Shown piece after piece: positions 35,377 through 46,426 of a stretch of 64,000 bases of DNA. A program made the translations under genes and the position numbers. The DNA is taken from NCBI GenBank assembly GCA_009193035.1, contig SWDT01000202.1, forward strand, positions 1 to 64,000, read 5' to 3'. The notes under the pieces were generated by a model. That model worked only from the letters and a program-made list of their open reading frames with translations, was not told the origin of the DNA and did no database searches. Within the stretch, counting starts at the first letter, position 1. Every line of letters begins with the position of its first letter. The stretch comes from Halicephalobus mephisto. Lineage: Eukaryota; Nematoda; Chromadorea; Rhabditida; Panagrolaimidae.

Positions 35377-35745
35377 TTAATTGTTTGCTTCTTTGATCCA
35401 TCTGTTTCGTTGGTGACATGCGTAGGTGTTAGTCCGGGTTGGTAGGAGGGTCTGCTTCGTCACGTCAAAATCTGTTTTCTGGCATTCGACTTCTTCAGCT
35501 AGGTCGTCCGTCCAGCATGTTCGTGGTCTTCCAAGTGACCTGGTCGTCTTCGGTTTCCAGAACGTTGTCAGCTTCGCTAGTTTCATTGCAAACTTCCATC
35601 TGCGTTTAAGAGCATAGGTTGCCCAGTCAGAGAGATTAGTTCTCTTTCTGATAGCTTTCGAACTGACCTCATCCGATAGTCGGACTCCCAGTATAGTTCT
35701 TTCTATTCTTCTTTAGTCTCTGATGAGCTTCAGACCGGAGAAAAG
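35377..35745 (-). pseudogene. 3' fragment of a LINE-type retrotransposon ORF
   Basis: The minus strand encodes RRIERTILGVRLSDEVSSKA, then RKRTNLSDWATYALKRRWKF, then RSLGRPRTCWTDDLAEEV. These are the C-terminal tail motifs found after the reverse transcriptase in RTE/CR1-like non-LTR elements (ILGVRLSDRV, and the GRPRTRW-DD box). An in-frame stop lies just upstream of RRIERT, and no RT core is present. The fragment is therefore truncated and dead. No poly-A or target duplication was identified. Confidence 0.7.
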
Positions 35746-35749
35746 GAAT

Positions 35750-38075
35750 CACTAAACATAATTAAATAAAAATAGTTTAAAATTAACAATCCAAAATTTT
35801 CAAAAAAATTCATTTTTGTTTTTGATATATGAAATTTCACATTTTTAATTCTCTTTTAAAAAAAAATATGTATACTTAATTATAAAATGTTATTGAAGTC
35901 AATTAAATTGAAATTAAAAACCCTAAAATTAATAATGGACGATTTCAAACAAGTGCAGCTGCTCTCGTTTTTTAAGTTTCGATATATGAAATTCAGTGAT
36001 CCAGTTTTCTGTCCGAATAACAATCTTCCGAGAAATTACTCGTCGAAAGAATGAAGTATGTATTCATTCGATAATGGAAAGTAAATCGAGTCTAAAAATC
36101 CTTTCATCTTTGAACCGGACATTCCTATTGCGAAATTCAAGGTATGCTGTCGTCATAAAACGTAGAAGTTTTTTAATTCCGAAACAAAACCCGGAACTTT
36201 TTTAAATGTAAAATACTGAGAGATCTTTTTTGTAAGATCTGGCAAATTCTGTCTTCTTGAAATTTAACAGGAGAAACCAATTTAGTCTCAGTGGCTTTTT
36301 AAAATGAGTTATATATGGTCTTGTAGCGCTTGAAATGTAGATTCTGAATATATATTCAATTTCTGCTAAACGCTTTTGTAGAATGAGAAAATGAGATAAA
36401 TGTGTAAAATTTCATATATCAAAAGTTGGGAAAACGAGAGTACTCCCTGGTCTTTGAAGTTTTGCGACTCCATTTTGGGAATGTTCGTTTTTCATTTTAA
36501 TTTGACCAATTTTAATAATATTTTTGTAATTAGATGTATTTGTTGTACTGCTTATGACTATTTCATTGGTTTTTCGAAAAAATGACTAACGCAAAGAAAC
36601 TCAATTCTAAATTTCAAAATTCTCCTGATGATCTTGCTTCAGAAGATCGTTTAGCAAAAATGGAATACAGATTCTGAACCAGTATTTTGAGAGCTACAAA
36701 ATGATATATAACTCATTTCAAACGGGCACTGCGACTAAAGTAACTTCCCTTGTAGTTGAAACAGGGTGAACATATATCAGTATCTTTTTAGAAAGACTAA
36801 CATCATGTTGTCTTGGACCATATTGACATAAAAATTTCCTCTAATAATGTCCAAAGGAATTTCCGTAGATTAAATATTCTCACCGACTTGTATTTATCTA
36901 CGAATCTATCTCTCTGCAGACTTTTCATGAATCTGAAGACCGAACGTACGGATCTCCTGTGAGTGAGTTTCCTCTTCATTCACAGACTAATTGCTCAATT
37001 GGATAGAGTCCAGACATTAAGTGGATTTTCTGTAACGCACGATCAACATCACAGAGAACTAGTGGTACGTAATATTTGTCCACATTGTCGTCGGAAATGT
37101 AGTTAAAAATCTCCACTAAGGCGTTCGTAGACTTGACATTTCTATTACTTTGCTATTACTTTGTACTTGCGGATTTTTATCTTCTATATAGATCTTCCCA
37201 CAGATGTAGAAAGTGAATTTAAGTCATCTATGTCACTTTATATCCTCGTGCATCCTCGGATTTTTGTGAATGAATCTTCTTTGTTGCTGCACTACTCAAC
37301 ATGGATGAATAATTCATCCTATCAGTGAATTCTTCCAATGTGTATTCGGCATTACAGTGACCTAACAGCGTTAAGCTATTAACCAAGTTTCCAGCGTAAA
37401 ATTCCACAGAGATCTTAGTGGTTTACAATCATCATAACCTTGTATTCATGAATCTCTATCCTTTTGCAAATCTTCTTATGACTTTTAGCACTTTATCGAA
37501 CGTTTCAAAGCAATTACAATATAGGGTTACAAATATGATATACTCAGGCTTTGGATTTTTCTCCCTTATTGTTCGCGCATCTCAGCCTTTCTGATCATCT
37601 TCAGGGAATTCTTCCTCTTAATATGATGATCTTTTCGGTCCTTCTGACCTTGCTTCTTTCTTTGATGAGTGCGTCTTAGCCGTTTGTAGTCAGATTGCAG
37701 CTGGCAAGGCCTGGATCTGCAGTCTTCGGGCCGGGACTAGAGTCTGGGTCTCATGAGTTTCACGTCGTATATACTAACCGTTATATTACCCGAAGACAAA
37801 TCTTCTTATAAGTACAGAAAATAACTTCAAATCACGTGAATCTTATGAACATAAACCTTCAAACTTTTCTGAATGAACTTTCCTCGTTCATTGATGGACT
37901 GTTTAATTAGAGTGAGTAATCTAGCGAATGAACGTACTTTGCTGACAGCTCACTGACGTCACTTAAGTCGTTGCAGTTCATAATAAACAATAAGGAAAAT
38001 GATCTTAAATTTCACCACGAAAACTGTAGTGACGGGATTTTCAGACATAGTTTCGAATAGATAATGCTGGAACCG
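35750..38075. other. Intergenic, no supported gene
   Basis: This region has a more balanced composition than the repeats but is closed by stops in all frames every few dozen codons. Short ORFs at 35996-36205 and 36400-36585 have no splice partners or known motifs. A copy of the dispersed word GATATATGAAATTTCACAT lies at 35822. Weakly similar blocks (TTCCTCTTCATTCACAGACTAATTG near 36970 and TTTCCTCGTTCATTGATGGACTGTTTAATT near 37880) suggest an old duplicated element. Confidence 0.35.
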
Positions 38076-38078
38076 GTA

Positions 38079-38640
38079 AATCCAAGGTAACATGAGGACT
38101 AACATACTCTCGGAAAGTGATTATTCTTAATATACAGTAGTCCGTAGGAGAATACAAAAGGAGATCCTAAACTCTTAATCGTGCCTGATGTACTTCCCTA
38201 TTCATGTATATTGTATTCATTATAACTTCATCCACATACTGTTTATAAACCATATTCTTAGATTAAATGTACTTTTCTCCAAAGATCCTATGGTATTACA
38301 ACAATTATAGATTTACAGTTACTATAAAACCCGAAGGACAGTTACTGAAAAGAACACTTTTCCACCGTAGTTAGTCATCGTTAAGATCGGCGAATCCAAG
38401 GTAACATGAGGACTAATATACTCTCGGAAAGTGATTATTCTTAATATATAGTAGTCCGTAGGAGATCCTAAATTCTTAATCGTGCCTGATGTATTCCCCC
38501 ACGCAAATTGTATTTGTTGTAACTTTGTCTACGTGCTACCCATGAACCTTATCTTTGGACCGAGTGTACATTTCTCCCTGGACTCAATAGGTAAATATTT
38601 AATTGACTTTTAAACCAACTGTGATTTTGCAGAAAAGCAA
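38079..38640. repeat. Two diverged copies of a 314-bp unit
   Basis: AATCCAAGGTAACATGAGGA begins at 38079 and again at 38393. Similarity is high for about 130 bp (through TAGTCCGTAGGAGA and TCTTAATCGTGCCTGATGTA) and continues weakly through the rest of the unit. No ORF. Confidence 0.75.
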
Positions 38641-39034
38641 ATAAAAAATTTAAAATTCGACAGCTGTTCTTTATGCCCGGAAAAACGTCAATGGATACTC
38701 ACATGATTTTTTTCCTTTTTTTCTTGAACTTTTTTCTTTTTACTTCTTTAATAAAGACAAAAAGAAACATTTTCAACGAACTTCTGAGAATACTGTACTT
38801 AAGTAAGACCATGATGTGTCGTAGAAGGCTCTTAAATTGCCGATATCCATGGATGTATTAATTCTGTATTTTTATAAGAAGCTCAAATATTGAGAAATAC
38901 GAATCTAAATGTGGAGGCACCATACAGTAAGAATTTCAGGATTTAAACGTCCCCTTAGATGGACTATATAAGTTTTGAAAAATATCTTTTTTGCTTATTA
39001 GTTGAGAATAAAAAAGAAATTTAAAAAAACAAGT

Positions 39035-39650
39035 ACTTATAAAAAAGTAACTTTTGGTACAGTAACAAATTTGAATCGTTACTATTAAGTTTCAATTTTC
39101 GTTACAAATGTCGAATATTTATGAAAAATATAACAATTATTACGTTTTTGTTACATTTCGCAATTGTTACAAAGTCAAAAGTTGTTTTTTATATTAAAGT
39201 TATTTTTGGATAGTGACTAGAAAGCACTGATTTGAGTTAGAAATGGACACTATCTTAAATCTCTACAAAAAGTAACTTTTGGTACAGTAACAAATTTGAG
39301 TCGTTACTATTAAGTTTCAACTTTCGTTACAAATGTAAAATATTCATGAAAAATATAACAATTATTACGTTTTTGTTACATTTCGCAATTGTTACCAAGT
39401 CCAAAGTTATGTTTTTTACATTAGAGTTATTTTTGGATAGTGTCTAAAGCCCTGATTTGAGTTAGAAATAGACACTATCCTCAATCCCTACACACAAAAA
39501 AAGTAACTTCTAGTATAGTAACAAATGTAAATAGTTACTATTAATTTTCAATTTTCGTCACAAAAGTCAAATATTTATAAAATATATGACGATTATGTTA
39601 CGTTTTTGTTACATTTCGTAATTTTTAGAAAGCCAAAAGTTATGCTTTTT
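39035..39650. repeat. Two-hairpin satellite, three units (locus A)
   Basis: Units of about 228 bp. Module one opens AAAAAGTAACTTTTGGTACA and closes with its inverse AAGTCAAAAGTTGTTTTTT; it also pairs GTTACAAATGTMRAATATT with internal partners. Module two is GGATAGTGACTAGAAAGC, spacer, then GACACTATCC, a short hairpin. The third unit lacks module two. The same unit recurs at 43425-44265. Confidence 0.8.
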
Positions 39651-39654
39651 TGTT

Positions 39655-40000
39655 TGTAGGTTTTTAAGAAGTATATGAAGATGTAAGTACAGAAGACGGA
39701 AGCAAACCGACAATGGCTTTAAGAAAATCACAGAGTTCCGCCCAGTCAGCCGGCGTTTTAAGAAACAGAACCAAAGTACAACAGGATCAGTTTCGCTCGG
39801 ACCGTACCTGATCAGTCTGAATCCAGCCTCGTCTGGACTTCTATCTTGTTTGATATTCGGGTATTCGACGTATGGACAAAGCACATCTTGATGTCGTAAT
39901 TACAGTAGGACCCTGTGATTTTCCGCTTGATCACGGACCTCCAGAAGGTCTGTCCGCCACAGACCGTAAAAATTTCCTTTTACAGTAGAAATTAATTCTT
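39655..40000 (-). other. Exon-like GC-richer island, unassigned
   Basis: The sequence is unique and coding-like. The minus strand from about 39970 reads VCGGQTFWRSVIKRKITGSY then CNYDIKMCFVHTSNTRISNK before a stop. An overlapping frame reads KQDRSPDEAGFRLIRYGPSE. No start or consistent splice pair connects them. It may be a relic of a gene or transposon. Confidence 0.25.
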
Positions 40001-40990
40001 AAAATTTTGGTCTTGACTGGAAAGTTAAAAATTCGTGTCAAGACAAGTTTTAAAAATTTCATTATAGAAAATTTTTTACTTTTTATAATAATAATTTAAA
40101 ACATTCAAAAACTTTATAAAAATTAAGTTCCGCAATTTCTGGTCTTGATTGGAAAATTTCAGAAATTCGTGTTCAGAAAATTTTTAAGAATTCGTGTCGA
40201 AATAAATTTTCGAAAATTCGTGTCGAGACAATTTTTATTAATTTTTTTAAAAATTTTTATTAATTTTTTTAAAAATTTTTATTTATTTTTTTTTAAAATT
40301 TTATTTATTTTTAAAAATTTTTAAATTTTTCTTTAAATTTAAATTTTTTTAAAATTTTATTTATTTTTTAAAATTTTTTAAAAAATTTTTATTTATTTTT
40401 TTTGTAAATTGTCCAGACTGTAAATTTTCATTTTTTAAATTGACAATTGCGATAATTTGGTCAAAAAATTGCAAATTAGGACAATTTTTCGTTTTTCCAA
40501 AAAAATTTTTTTGATTCATCTTTGTTCTTGATTTTTTGTATTTTTTTGTTTTTTTATTAACTAGAATTTTTCAGAACCATGTGAAAATTTCCGGGAAATT
40601 CTAGAATCTTAAAAAATTAAAAAATTTTTAAAAATTAAATAAAATTTTTGAAATTTTCTAAAATCAAAAATTCTAAAAACTTCGTGTCGAGAAAATTTTA
40701 TAAAAAAATAATTTTTAATTTTTACAATTACATAATTTCAAAATTTTTTTAAAAAATAATTTTTTTTAAATTTTATAATTTTAAAAATATTTAAAAAATT
40801 TTAAAAATTCGTGTCTGGAGAATTTTACAAAAAAAAATAATTTTTAATTTTATAGAAAATTCCAAAATTTAAAAAAAAATTAGTTTTTTTAAGTTTAAAA
40901 ATATTAAAAAACTTTCGTGTCGGGAGAATTTTATAAAAAAATAATTTTTAATTTTATGAAAAATTTGGAAATTGGTATTACAGTATATAA
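40000..40990. repeat. Hairpin-family remnants and AT-rich repeats upstream of the MFS gene
   Basis: Copies of AATTCGTGTCGAGACAATTTT and TGGTCTTGACTGGAAAGTTA occur at 40010-40230 and 40680-40925, oriented opposite to most copies at 13-18 kb. 40230-40400 is nearly pure TTTTTATTAATTTTTTTAAA. The promoter of the MFS gene must be here, but no motif stands out. Confidence 0.5.
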
Positions 40991-41021
40991 ACTTACAGAC
41001 ATATGTCTACTTAGAAGTGAA

Positions 41022-44000
41022 ATGAAGGAAATAGATCCGATTCCGAAATTGCTGGCCAAATTGCCGGAGAAATTCCGCGTTTTTCCGGTTTTGTTCGGGG
41101 CCGTCCTGATTCATCTTTCTTTGGGAACTTACCATACTTTCGGTAAAATTTAAATTTAATAAAATTATTCATGTTAAAAATTGCAGGAAACATGCTACCG
41201 TATCTGGCTTCATACATGAGGAATCGGACGGATCCAGAAGTCTCCATTGACGACTTGATGTGGATTCCGACTTTACAAGGCTGTTTTCCGTTTGCTATGA
41301 TCATCGGTGGATTTCTTTCATCCATCGTTGGTCCGAGAGCCGCGGCGTTTCTCGGATGTGCCATCATGAAGTTAGTTATTTAATTTAAAATAAAAAAAAT
41401 AAAATTATTTAAAATTTAAAAAAATAAAATTATTTAGAATAAAATAAAAAAATAAAATTATTTACAATTTAAAAAAAATTATTTCTAATAAAATAAAGTT
41501 ATTTAAAATTTTTAAAAATTTACATAAACTTCTTAGAATACGGTATTTAGATGAAATTGAAAAATCTATAAAGTTCTGAAATTTTATAAAATTCATTGAA
41601 CGATTTCAGAATTTTCTAGAACTATGAAAATACTAAATTATGAAAATTTAGGTCTTGACTGGAAAGTTCTAAAAAGTCGTGTCGAGACAGTTTTTTTTAA
41701 ATTTTATTGAGATATTTTTTATTTTTGATTACAATATGATCTAGAACTTTTTAGAAATACATAATTATGAAATTTGATTATTTTTAGTCTCGACTGGAAA
41801 GTTCTAAAAAGTCGTGTCGAGATAGTTTTTGGAAATTTATTGAAATATTTTTTATTTTTGATTATTTTTTATTTTAGTGGAGGTGTTCTACTTTCGGCGT
41901 TCACGATAAAATCGTCGCTTTTTATGTTCATGGCCACTTACGGAATCATGTTCGGATTCGGCCAAGGAATCGCTTACGTCGTGGCCGTTTCTTCCGTGAT
42001 AAATTGGGCTCCAGAATCCGTCGGTCTTTTCAGTGGACTTGTAGCTGGAGCTTTTGGGATTTCTGCCGCAATTTTCACTCCAATTCAGACAGCATTAGTG
42101 AATCCAGAAAATTTCGTGGTTGATGAATTTGGATATTTTTCAAAATCGGCCCTTCTGGATCGAATTCCGAATATTTTTTTACTTTTTTCTTTCATTTATG
42201 CAATTATGCAAATTATCGGTCTAATTTTCATTTGTGATCCTCCGTCAAATGTTTGTTTTTTTATTTTAAAATTTTTTACGGAACAATTTAGCTCAAAACT
42301 ACAGTAGACCAAGGACGGAAAATCCGCAGATGTCTTTCGGATTCCATCATCGTGGACCCCAACTGGAGGTGGCTGGGGACCATCTGGCACAATGACGAAA
42401 CTTTACTCAAAAAAGAGGATTCTGAAGTCGTCAGGAAGAGAACGGTGAATTTTTAAGTTACAAAAAATTATTTTTAAAAATATAAAAACTAATTTTTTAA
42501 AAATACGAAAATTAATTTCAGAAAAATATGAAAACTAATTTTTTAAAAATATAAAAATTAATTTTTAAAAAATATAAAAACTAATTTCAGAAAAATATAA
42601 AAACTAATTTTAGAAAAATACGAAAATTAATTTCAGAAAAATATGAAAACTAATTTTTTAAAAATATGAAAATTACTTTTTAAAAAATATAAAAACTAAT
42701 TTCAGAAAAATATAAAAATCAATTTTTAAAAAATATGAAAACTAATTTTTTAAAAATATAAAAATTAATTTTTAAAAAATATAAAAACTAATTTCAGAAA
42801 AATCCCAGAGCCTATGATGAAGAAAACGATCTTTTTATTGAAACCGACATTGAATACAGCGAATCCTCTTCCGACACCTTTGGGTACTCGAGAAAAAACG
42901 AAAATAAAAAATCCAACGAAAATTCGATGGATATTAAAAAAGTATTAAAAAGTCCGACTTTTTACGCTTTATTTTGGACTTTATTTTGTTGTTCGTTTTA
43001 CGGTAATCTTTATTACAATTTATATAAGGTAAAAAATTATTTAAATTTTTAAAATTTAAAATTTAATTTAGACTTTTTCAAACAGCTTCATCGACGACGA
43101 CATGTTCATGGCCATGGCCTTCAGTGTGGGTACTGTAGCCAACGCCATCGCCAGAATCGGCTGGGGAATTTTTGCAGACAAATTTAGTTTTCAATTTGCA
43201 TTAACAATTGCGACATCTTCAGCTACAGTATTATTGTTCACAATGCCATATACGATATATGGAGGAAAATTACTGTATCTTTTTTGGTTAATTTTTATGT
43301 TTATTTGTGCAGCAGCAAATCAAACTTTGTTCATCACAGCTGCTGTCAAGTGCTTCGGATCGAAACACAAAGCTGTCAATTACGGTTCCTTAATATTATC
43401 TACGGTAAGTTTTTCATCTACAAAAAAAGCGTAACTTCTGGTACAGTACCAAATGGAAATAGTCACTATTAAGTTATATTTTCATCACAAAAGTCAAATA
43501 TTCATGAAAAATATTACATTTTCGTCACATTTCGCAATTTTTAGAAAATTAAAAGTTATGTTTTTTGTGTATTGGAGTTATTTTTGGATAGTGACTAGAA
43601 CGCTCTGGTTTGAGTTCGAAATAGACACTATCCTAAATCTCTACAAAAAGAAGAGTAACTTTTAGCACAGTAACAAATACCAATCACCACTATTGAATTA
43701 GGATTTTCGTTACAAATGTCGAATATTTATGAAAAATGTCATAATTATTACATTTTCGTCACATTTCGCGATTGTAACAAAGTCAAAAAGTTACGTTTTT
43801 TGTGTATTGGAGTTATTTTTGGATAGTGTCTAAAGCCCTAATTTGAGTTACAAATAGACACTATCCTAAATCTCTACAAAAAAGTAACTTTTGGTACAGT
43901 AACAAATTTGAATCGTTACTATTAAGTTTCAACTTTCATTACAAATGTAAAATATTTATGAAAAATATAACAATTATTACGTTTTCGTCACATTTCGTAA

Positions 44001-46316
44001 TTTTTAGAAAATTAAAAGTTATATTTTTTGTATTGGAGTTATGTTTGGATAGTGACTAGAAAGCCCTGGTTTGAGTTAGAAATAGACACTATCCTAAATC
44101 TCTACAAAAAAGTAACTTTTAGCACAGTAACAAATGCAAATAGTTATTATTAAGTTTCAATTTTCGTTACAAATGTAAAATATTTATGAAAAATATAACA
44201 ATTATTACGTTTTTGTTACATTTCGCAATTGTTACAAAGTCAAAAGTTACGTTTTTTGAGTGTAACTAGAGAAATCCACTTATTCGCAGTGGCTTTTTGG
44301 AATGAGTTATACAATTTCAAAGTTCTCAAAACACTGATTCAGAATCTGTGTTTAATTTTCGCTAAACGATATTCTGAAATGAGATAATTAGGAAAATCTC
44401 CAAATTCAAGACCGAATTTTTTAATCTTCGTAATCGTTTTTTCGAAAAACCAACTAAACAGATGTAATCAACTTGAAAAATACATTTAATTACGAAAAAT
44501 ATTAAAATTGATCAAATTTAAAAAACGTTTTTAAAATAAAATTTTCAAAAATCAATGAAAAATAAAAATTTTAAACTTTTTGATATATGAAATTTCACAT
44601 ATTTTTTTTATTTTCTTGTTTTATAAAAACTGAAAAAAAAATAAAAAACGGATTTTCAATATTTATTCGACAAAATGCAAAATTAAACATTTTTAAAAAA
44701 ATTATTTTAAATAAATTTTTTTTTATAAATAAATATAAAAATTTTCGATTTTAAAAAAACAAACTTAATTCAAAAAAATTAAAAAACAAATGTAATCAAA
44801 TTTTAAAAATTTTCTAAAAAAATCGAAATTTAAAAAATTTTCTAAAAAAATCGAAATTTTAAAAATTTTCTAAAAAAATCGACATTTTTAAAATTTTCTA
44901 AAAAAATCGACATTTTTAAAATTTTCTAAAAAAATCGACATTTTTTAAATTTTCTAAAAAAAATCGAAATTTTTAAAATTTTTTAAAAAAATCGAAATTT
45001 TAAAAATTAATATTTTCGAATTTGTTTTATTCAAAATTAAATTAATTTAAATTTGATTAAAAATTAAAATTTTACAGTAATTTGATTTTTTTCAGACAAT
45101 TAGCGGAATTTTGTTGAGCGCTGTTTGTCAGACATTATTGTCCAAAATTGGCTATCATTGGATGTTCACTTCCGCAGCCATTTTTGCCTTTTTCGGTGAG
45201 TCTCGAACAGAGATGTTAATTTTCCAACTTTCAGATTGAACTTAGAACATATTTCAAACCGAATACGGATCAATTTCGAACTAACTAAAAATTCGAAAAT
45301 AAAAAAATTAATTTAAAATTTAAAAATTTCAATTCAGAATTTTGAAAATTCTAATTTAAACTAAATTAAATTAATTGGAAAATTGGAAAATCTGAATTAG
45401 AATAATTTCAATTCTAATTAATTTCGAACTAACTAAAAATTCGAAAATAAAAAAATTAATTTAAAATTTAAAAATTTCAATTCATAATCCTGAAAATTCT
45501 AATTTAAATTAAATTTAATTAATTCGAAAATTGAAAAATTTGAATTATAATAATTTCAATTCTAATTGATTTTTAAAAAATTCAAATTCGAAAATAAAAA
45601 AATTAATTTAAAAATTTCAATTCAGAATTTTGAGAATTCTAATTTAAATTTAATTAAATTAATTCGAAAATTGAAAAATCTGAATTAGAGCTGAACTTTG
45701 AATAGATTTTGGATTGAAATCAACTTTTTCGATTTTTGAAGTATTCAATTAAAATTTAAATTTTACAAACTTTGAACTCGAATTTTTTCAAAATCAATTA
45801 GAATTGGAATTATTCTAATTCAGATTTTTAAATTTTCGAATTAATTAAATTAAATTTAAATTAGAATTTTCAGGATTATGAATTGAAATTTTTAAATTTT
45901 AAATTAATTTTTTTATTTTCGAATTTGAATTTTTTCAAAATCAATTAGAATTGAAATTATTCTAATTCAGATTTTTTAATTTTCGAATTAATTAAATTAA
46001 ATTTAAATTAGAATTTCCAAGGTTCTGAATTGAAAGTTTTAAATTTGAAATTTATTTTTTTATTTTTGAATTTTTAGTTAGTTCGAAATTGATCCATATT
46101 CGGTTTGAAATATGTTCTAAGTTCAATCTGAAAGTTGGAAATTCGACAGCTTCGGTCCCGGCCCTGGACTACATGCCCATCTTTTCAGCCTTGGTGGCCA
46201 CCAGTCTGACCCGGTACACCCCTCAAGGCAGAGTCATCAGTATCCAGAAAAAAGTCGTAAAAAAGAATTTAAAATTCGTTTTTCAAAAACTTCCAAAAAA
46301 CCAAATCAAAATTTAA
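41022..46316 (+). CDS. Major facilitator superfamily transporter (monocarboxylate / oxalate-formate-antiporter-like), 12 TM
   Basis: Eight exons: 41022-41142, 41187-41370, 41878-42250, 42292-42444, 42798-43028, 43072-43404, 45096-45195 and 46189-46316. All phases agree, giving 540 residues. Hydrophobic helices occur throughout: VFPVLFGAVLIHLSLGTYHT (TM1), FPFAMIIGGFLSSIVGPRAA with the G-x-x-x-D/R-G-P-R loop, LFMFMATYGIMFGFGQGIAY, GLFSGLVAGAFGISAAIFTP. A cytoplasmic middle loop rich in Asp/Glu/Ser follows (exons 4-5), then IARIGWGIFADKFSFQFALT (second-half MFS motif) and ALVATSLTRYTPQG at the end. The substrate is unknown; the resemblance is to the OFA/MCT-like family of plasma-membrane anion carriers. 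An acceptor precedes the ATG by about 22 nt. Introns range from 41 bp to 1.7 kb. The last exon start was chosen at CTTTTCAG (46181-46188) because it continues TM12. Confidence 0.82.
41371..41877. other. MFS intron 2 with hairpin-family copies
   Basis: Two copies of TCTCGACTGGAAAGTTCTAAAAAGTCGTGTCGAGA-type sequence at about 41650-41690 and 41788-41824. Each is a near-perfect short inverted repeat (CTCGACTGG / GTGTCGAG). Confidence 0.65.
42445..42797. repeat. About 28-bp repeat in MFS intron 4
   Basis: Alternating AAAAATATAAAAACTAATTT and TTTCAGAAAAATATGAAAAC fill the intron. Each TTTCAG is a potential acceptor identical to the one used at 42792-42797. Confidence 0.7.
43425..44265. repeat. Two-hairpin satellite, four units (locus B, MFS intron 6)
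   Basis: Four head-to-tail units of about 228 bp, starting near 43425, 43650, 43880 and 44108. They carry the same AAAAAGTAACTTTTGG / AAAAGTTACGTTTTTT and GGATAGTGTCT / AGACACTATCC inverted pairs as 39035-39650. They lie inside a 1.69-kb intron just after the donor. Confidence 0.85.
44270..45095. other. Remainder of MFS intron 6, AT-rich
   Basis: 44580 carries the dispersed word GATATATGAAATTTCACAT. 44800-45000 is a short tandem repeat AAAAATTTTCTAAAAAAATCGA with about seven copies. No exon seen. Confidence 0.55.
45218..46143. repeat. Large fold-back inverted repeat in last MFS intron
   Basis: Left outer arm AACTTTCAGATTGAACTTAG through CATATTTCAAACCGAATACG and ATCAATTTCGAACTAACT is matched in reverse complement at the right end (AGTTAGTTCGAAATTGATCC ... 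CTAAGTTCAATCTGAAAGTT). The arms continue inward with AT-rich sub-repeats and meet near 45710, so almost the whole intron is one hairpin of about 925 bp. No TSD is obvious. Confidence 0.85.
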
Positions 46317-46426
46317 TTTACAGTATTATGGTATTTTTAATCTAAGAAAAACTACGAGTAATACACGCTATTCCAATTGATAATTACGCTCCGAACCGGT
46401 GATTGATAAAATTATTACTGTAGAAT

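Noticed and set aside
38673..38861. 62-aa ORF with a hydrophobic stretch (FFLFFLNFFLFT)
   Set aside because: The hydrophobic run is a T-rich tract; no splice sites, no conserved motif.
46137..46188. Alternative acceptor TTCGACAG for the last MFS exon
   Set aside because: In frame, but adds a charged insert in TM12; CTTTTCAG at 46181-46188 is a better acceptor and keeps the helix intact.
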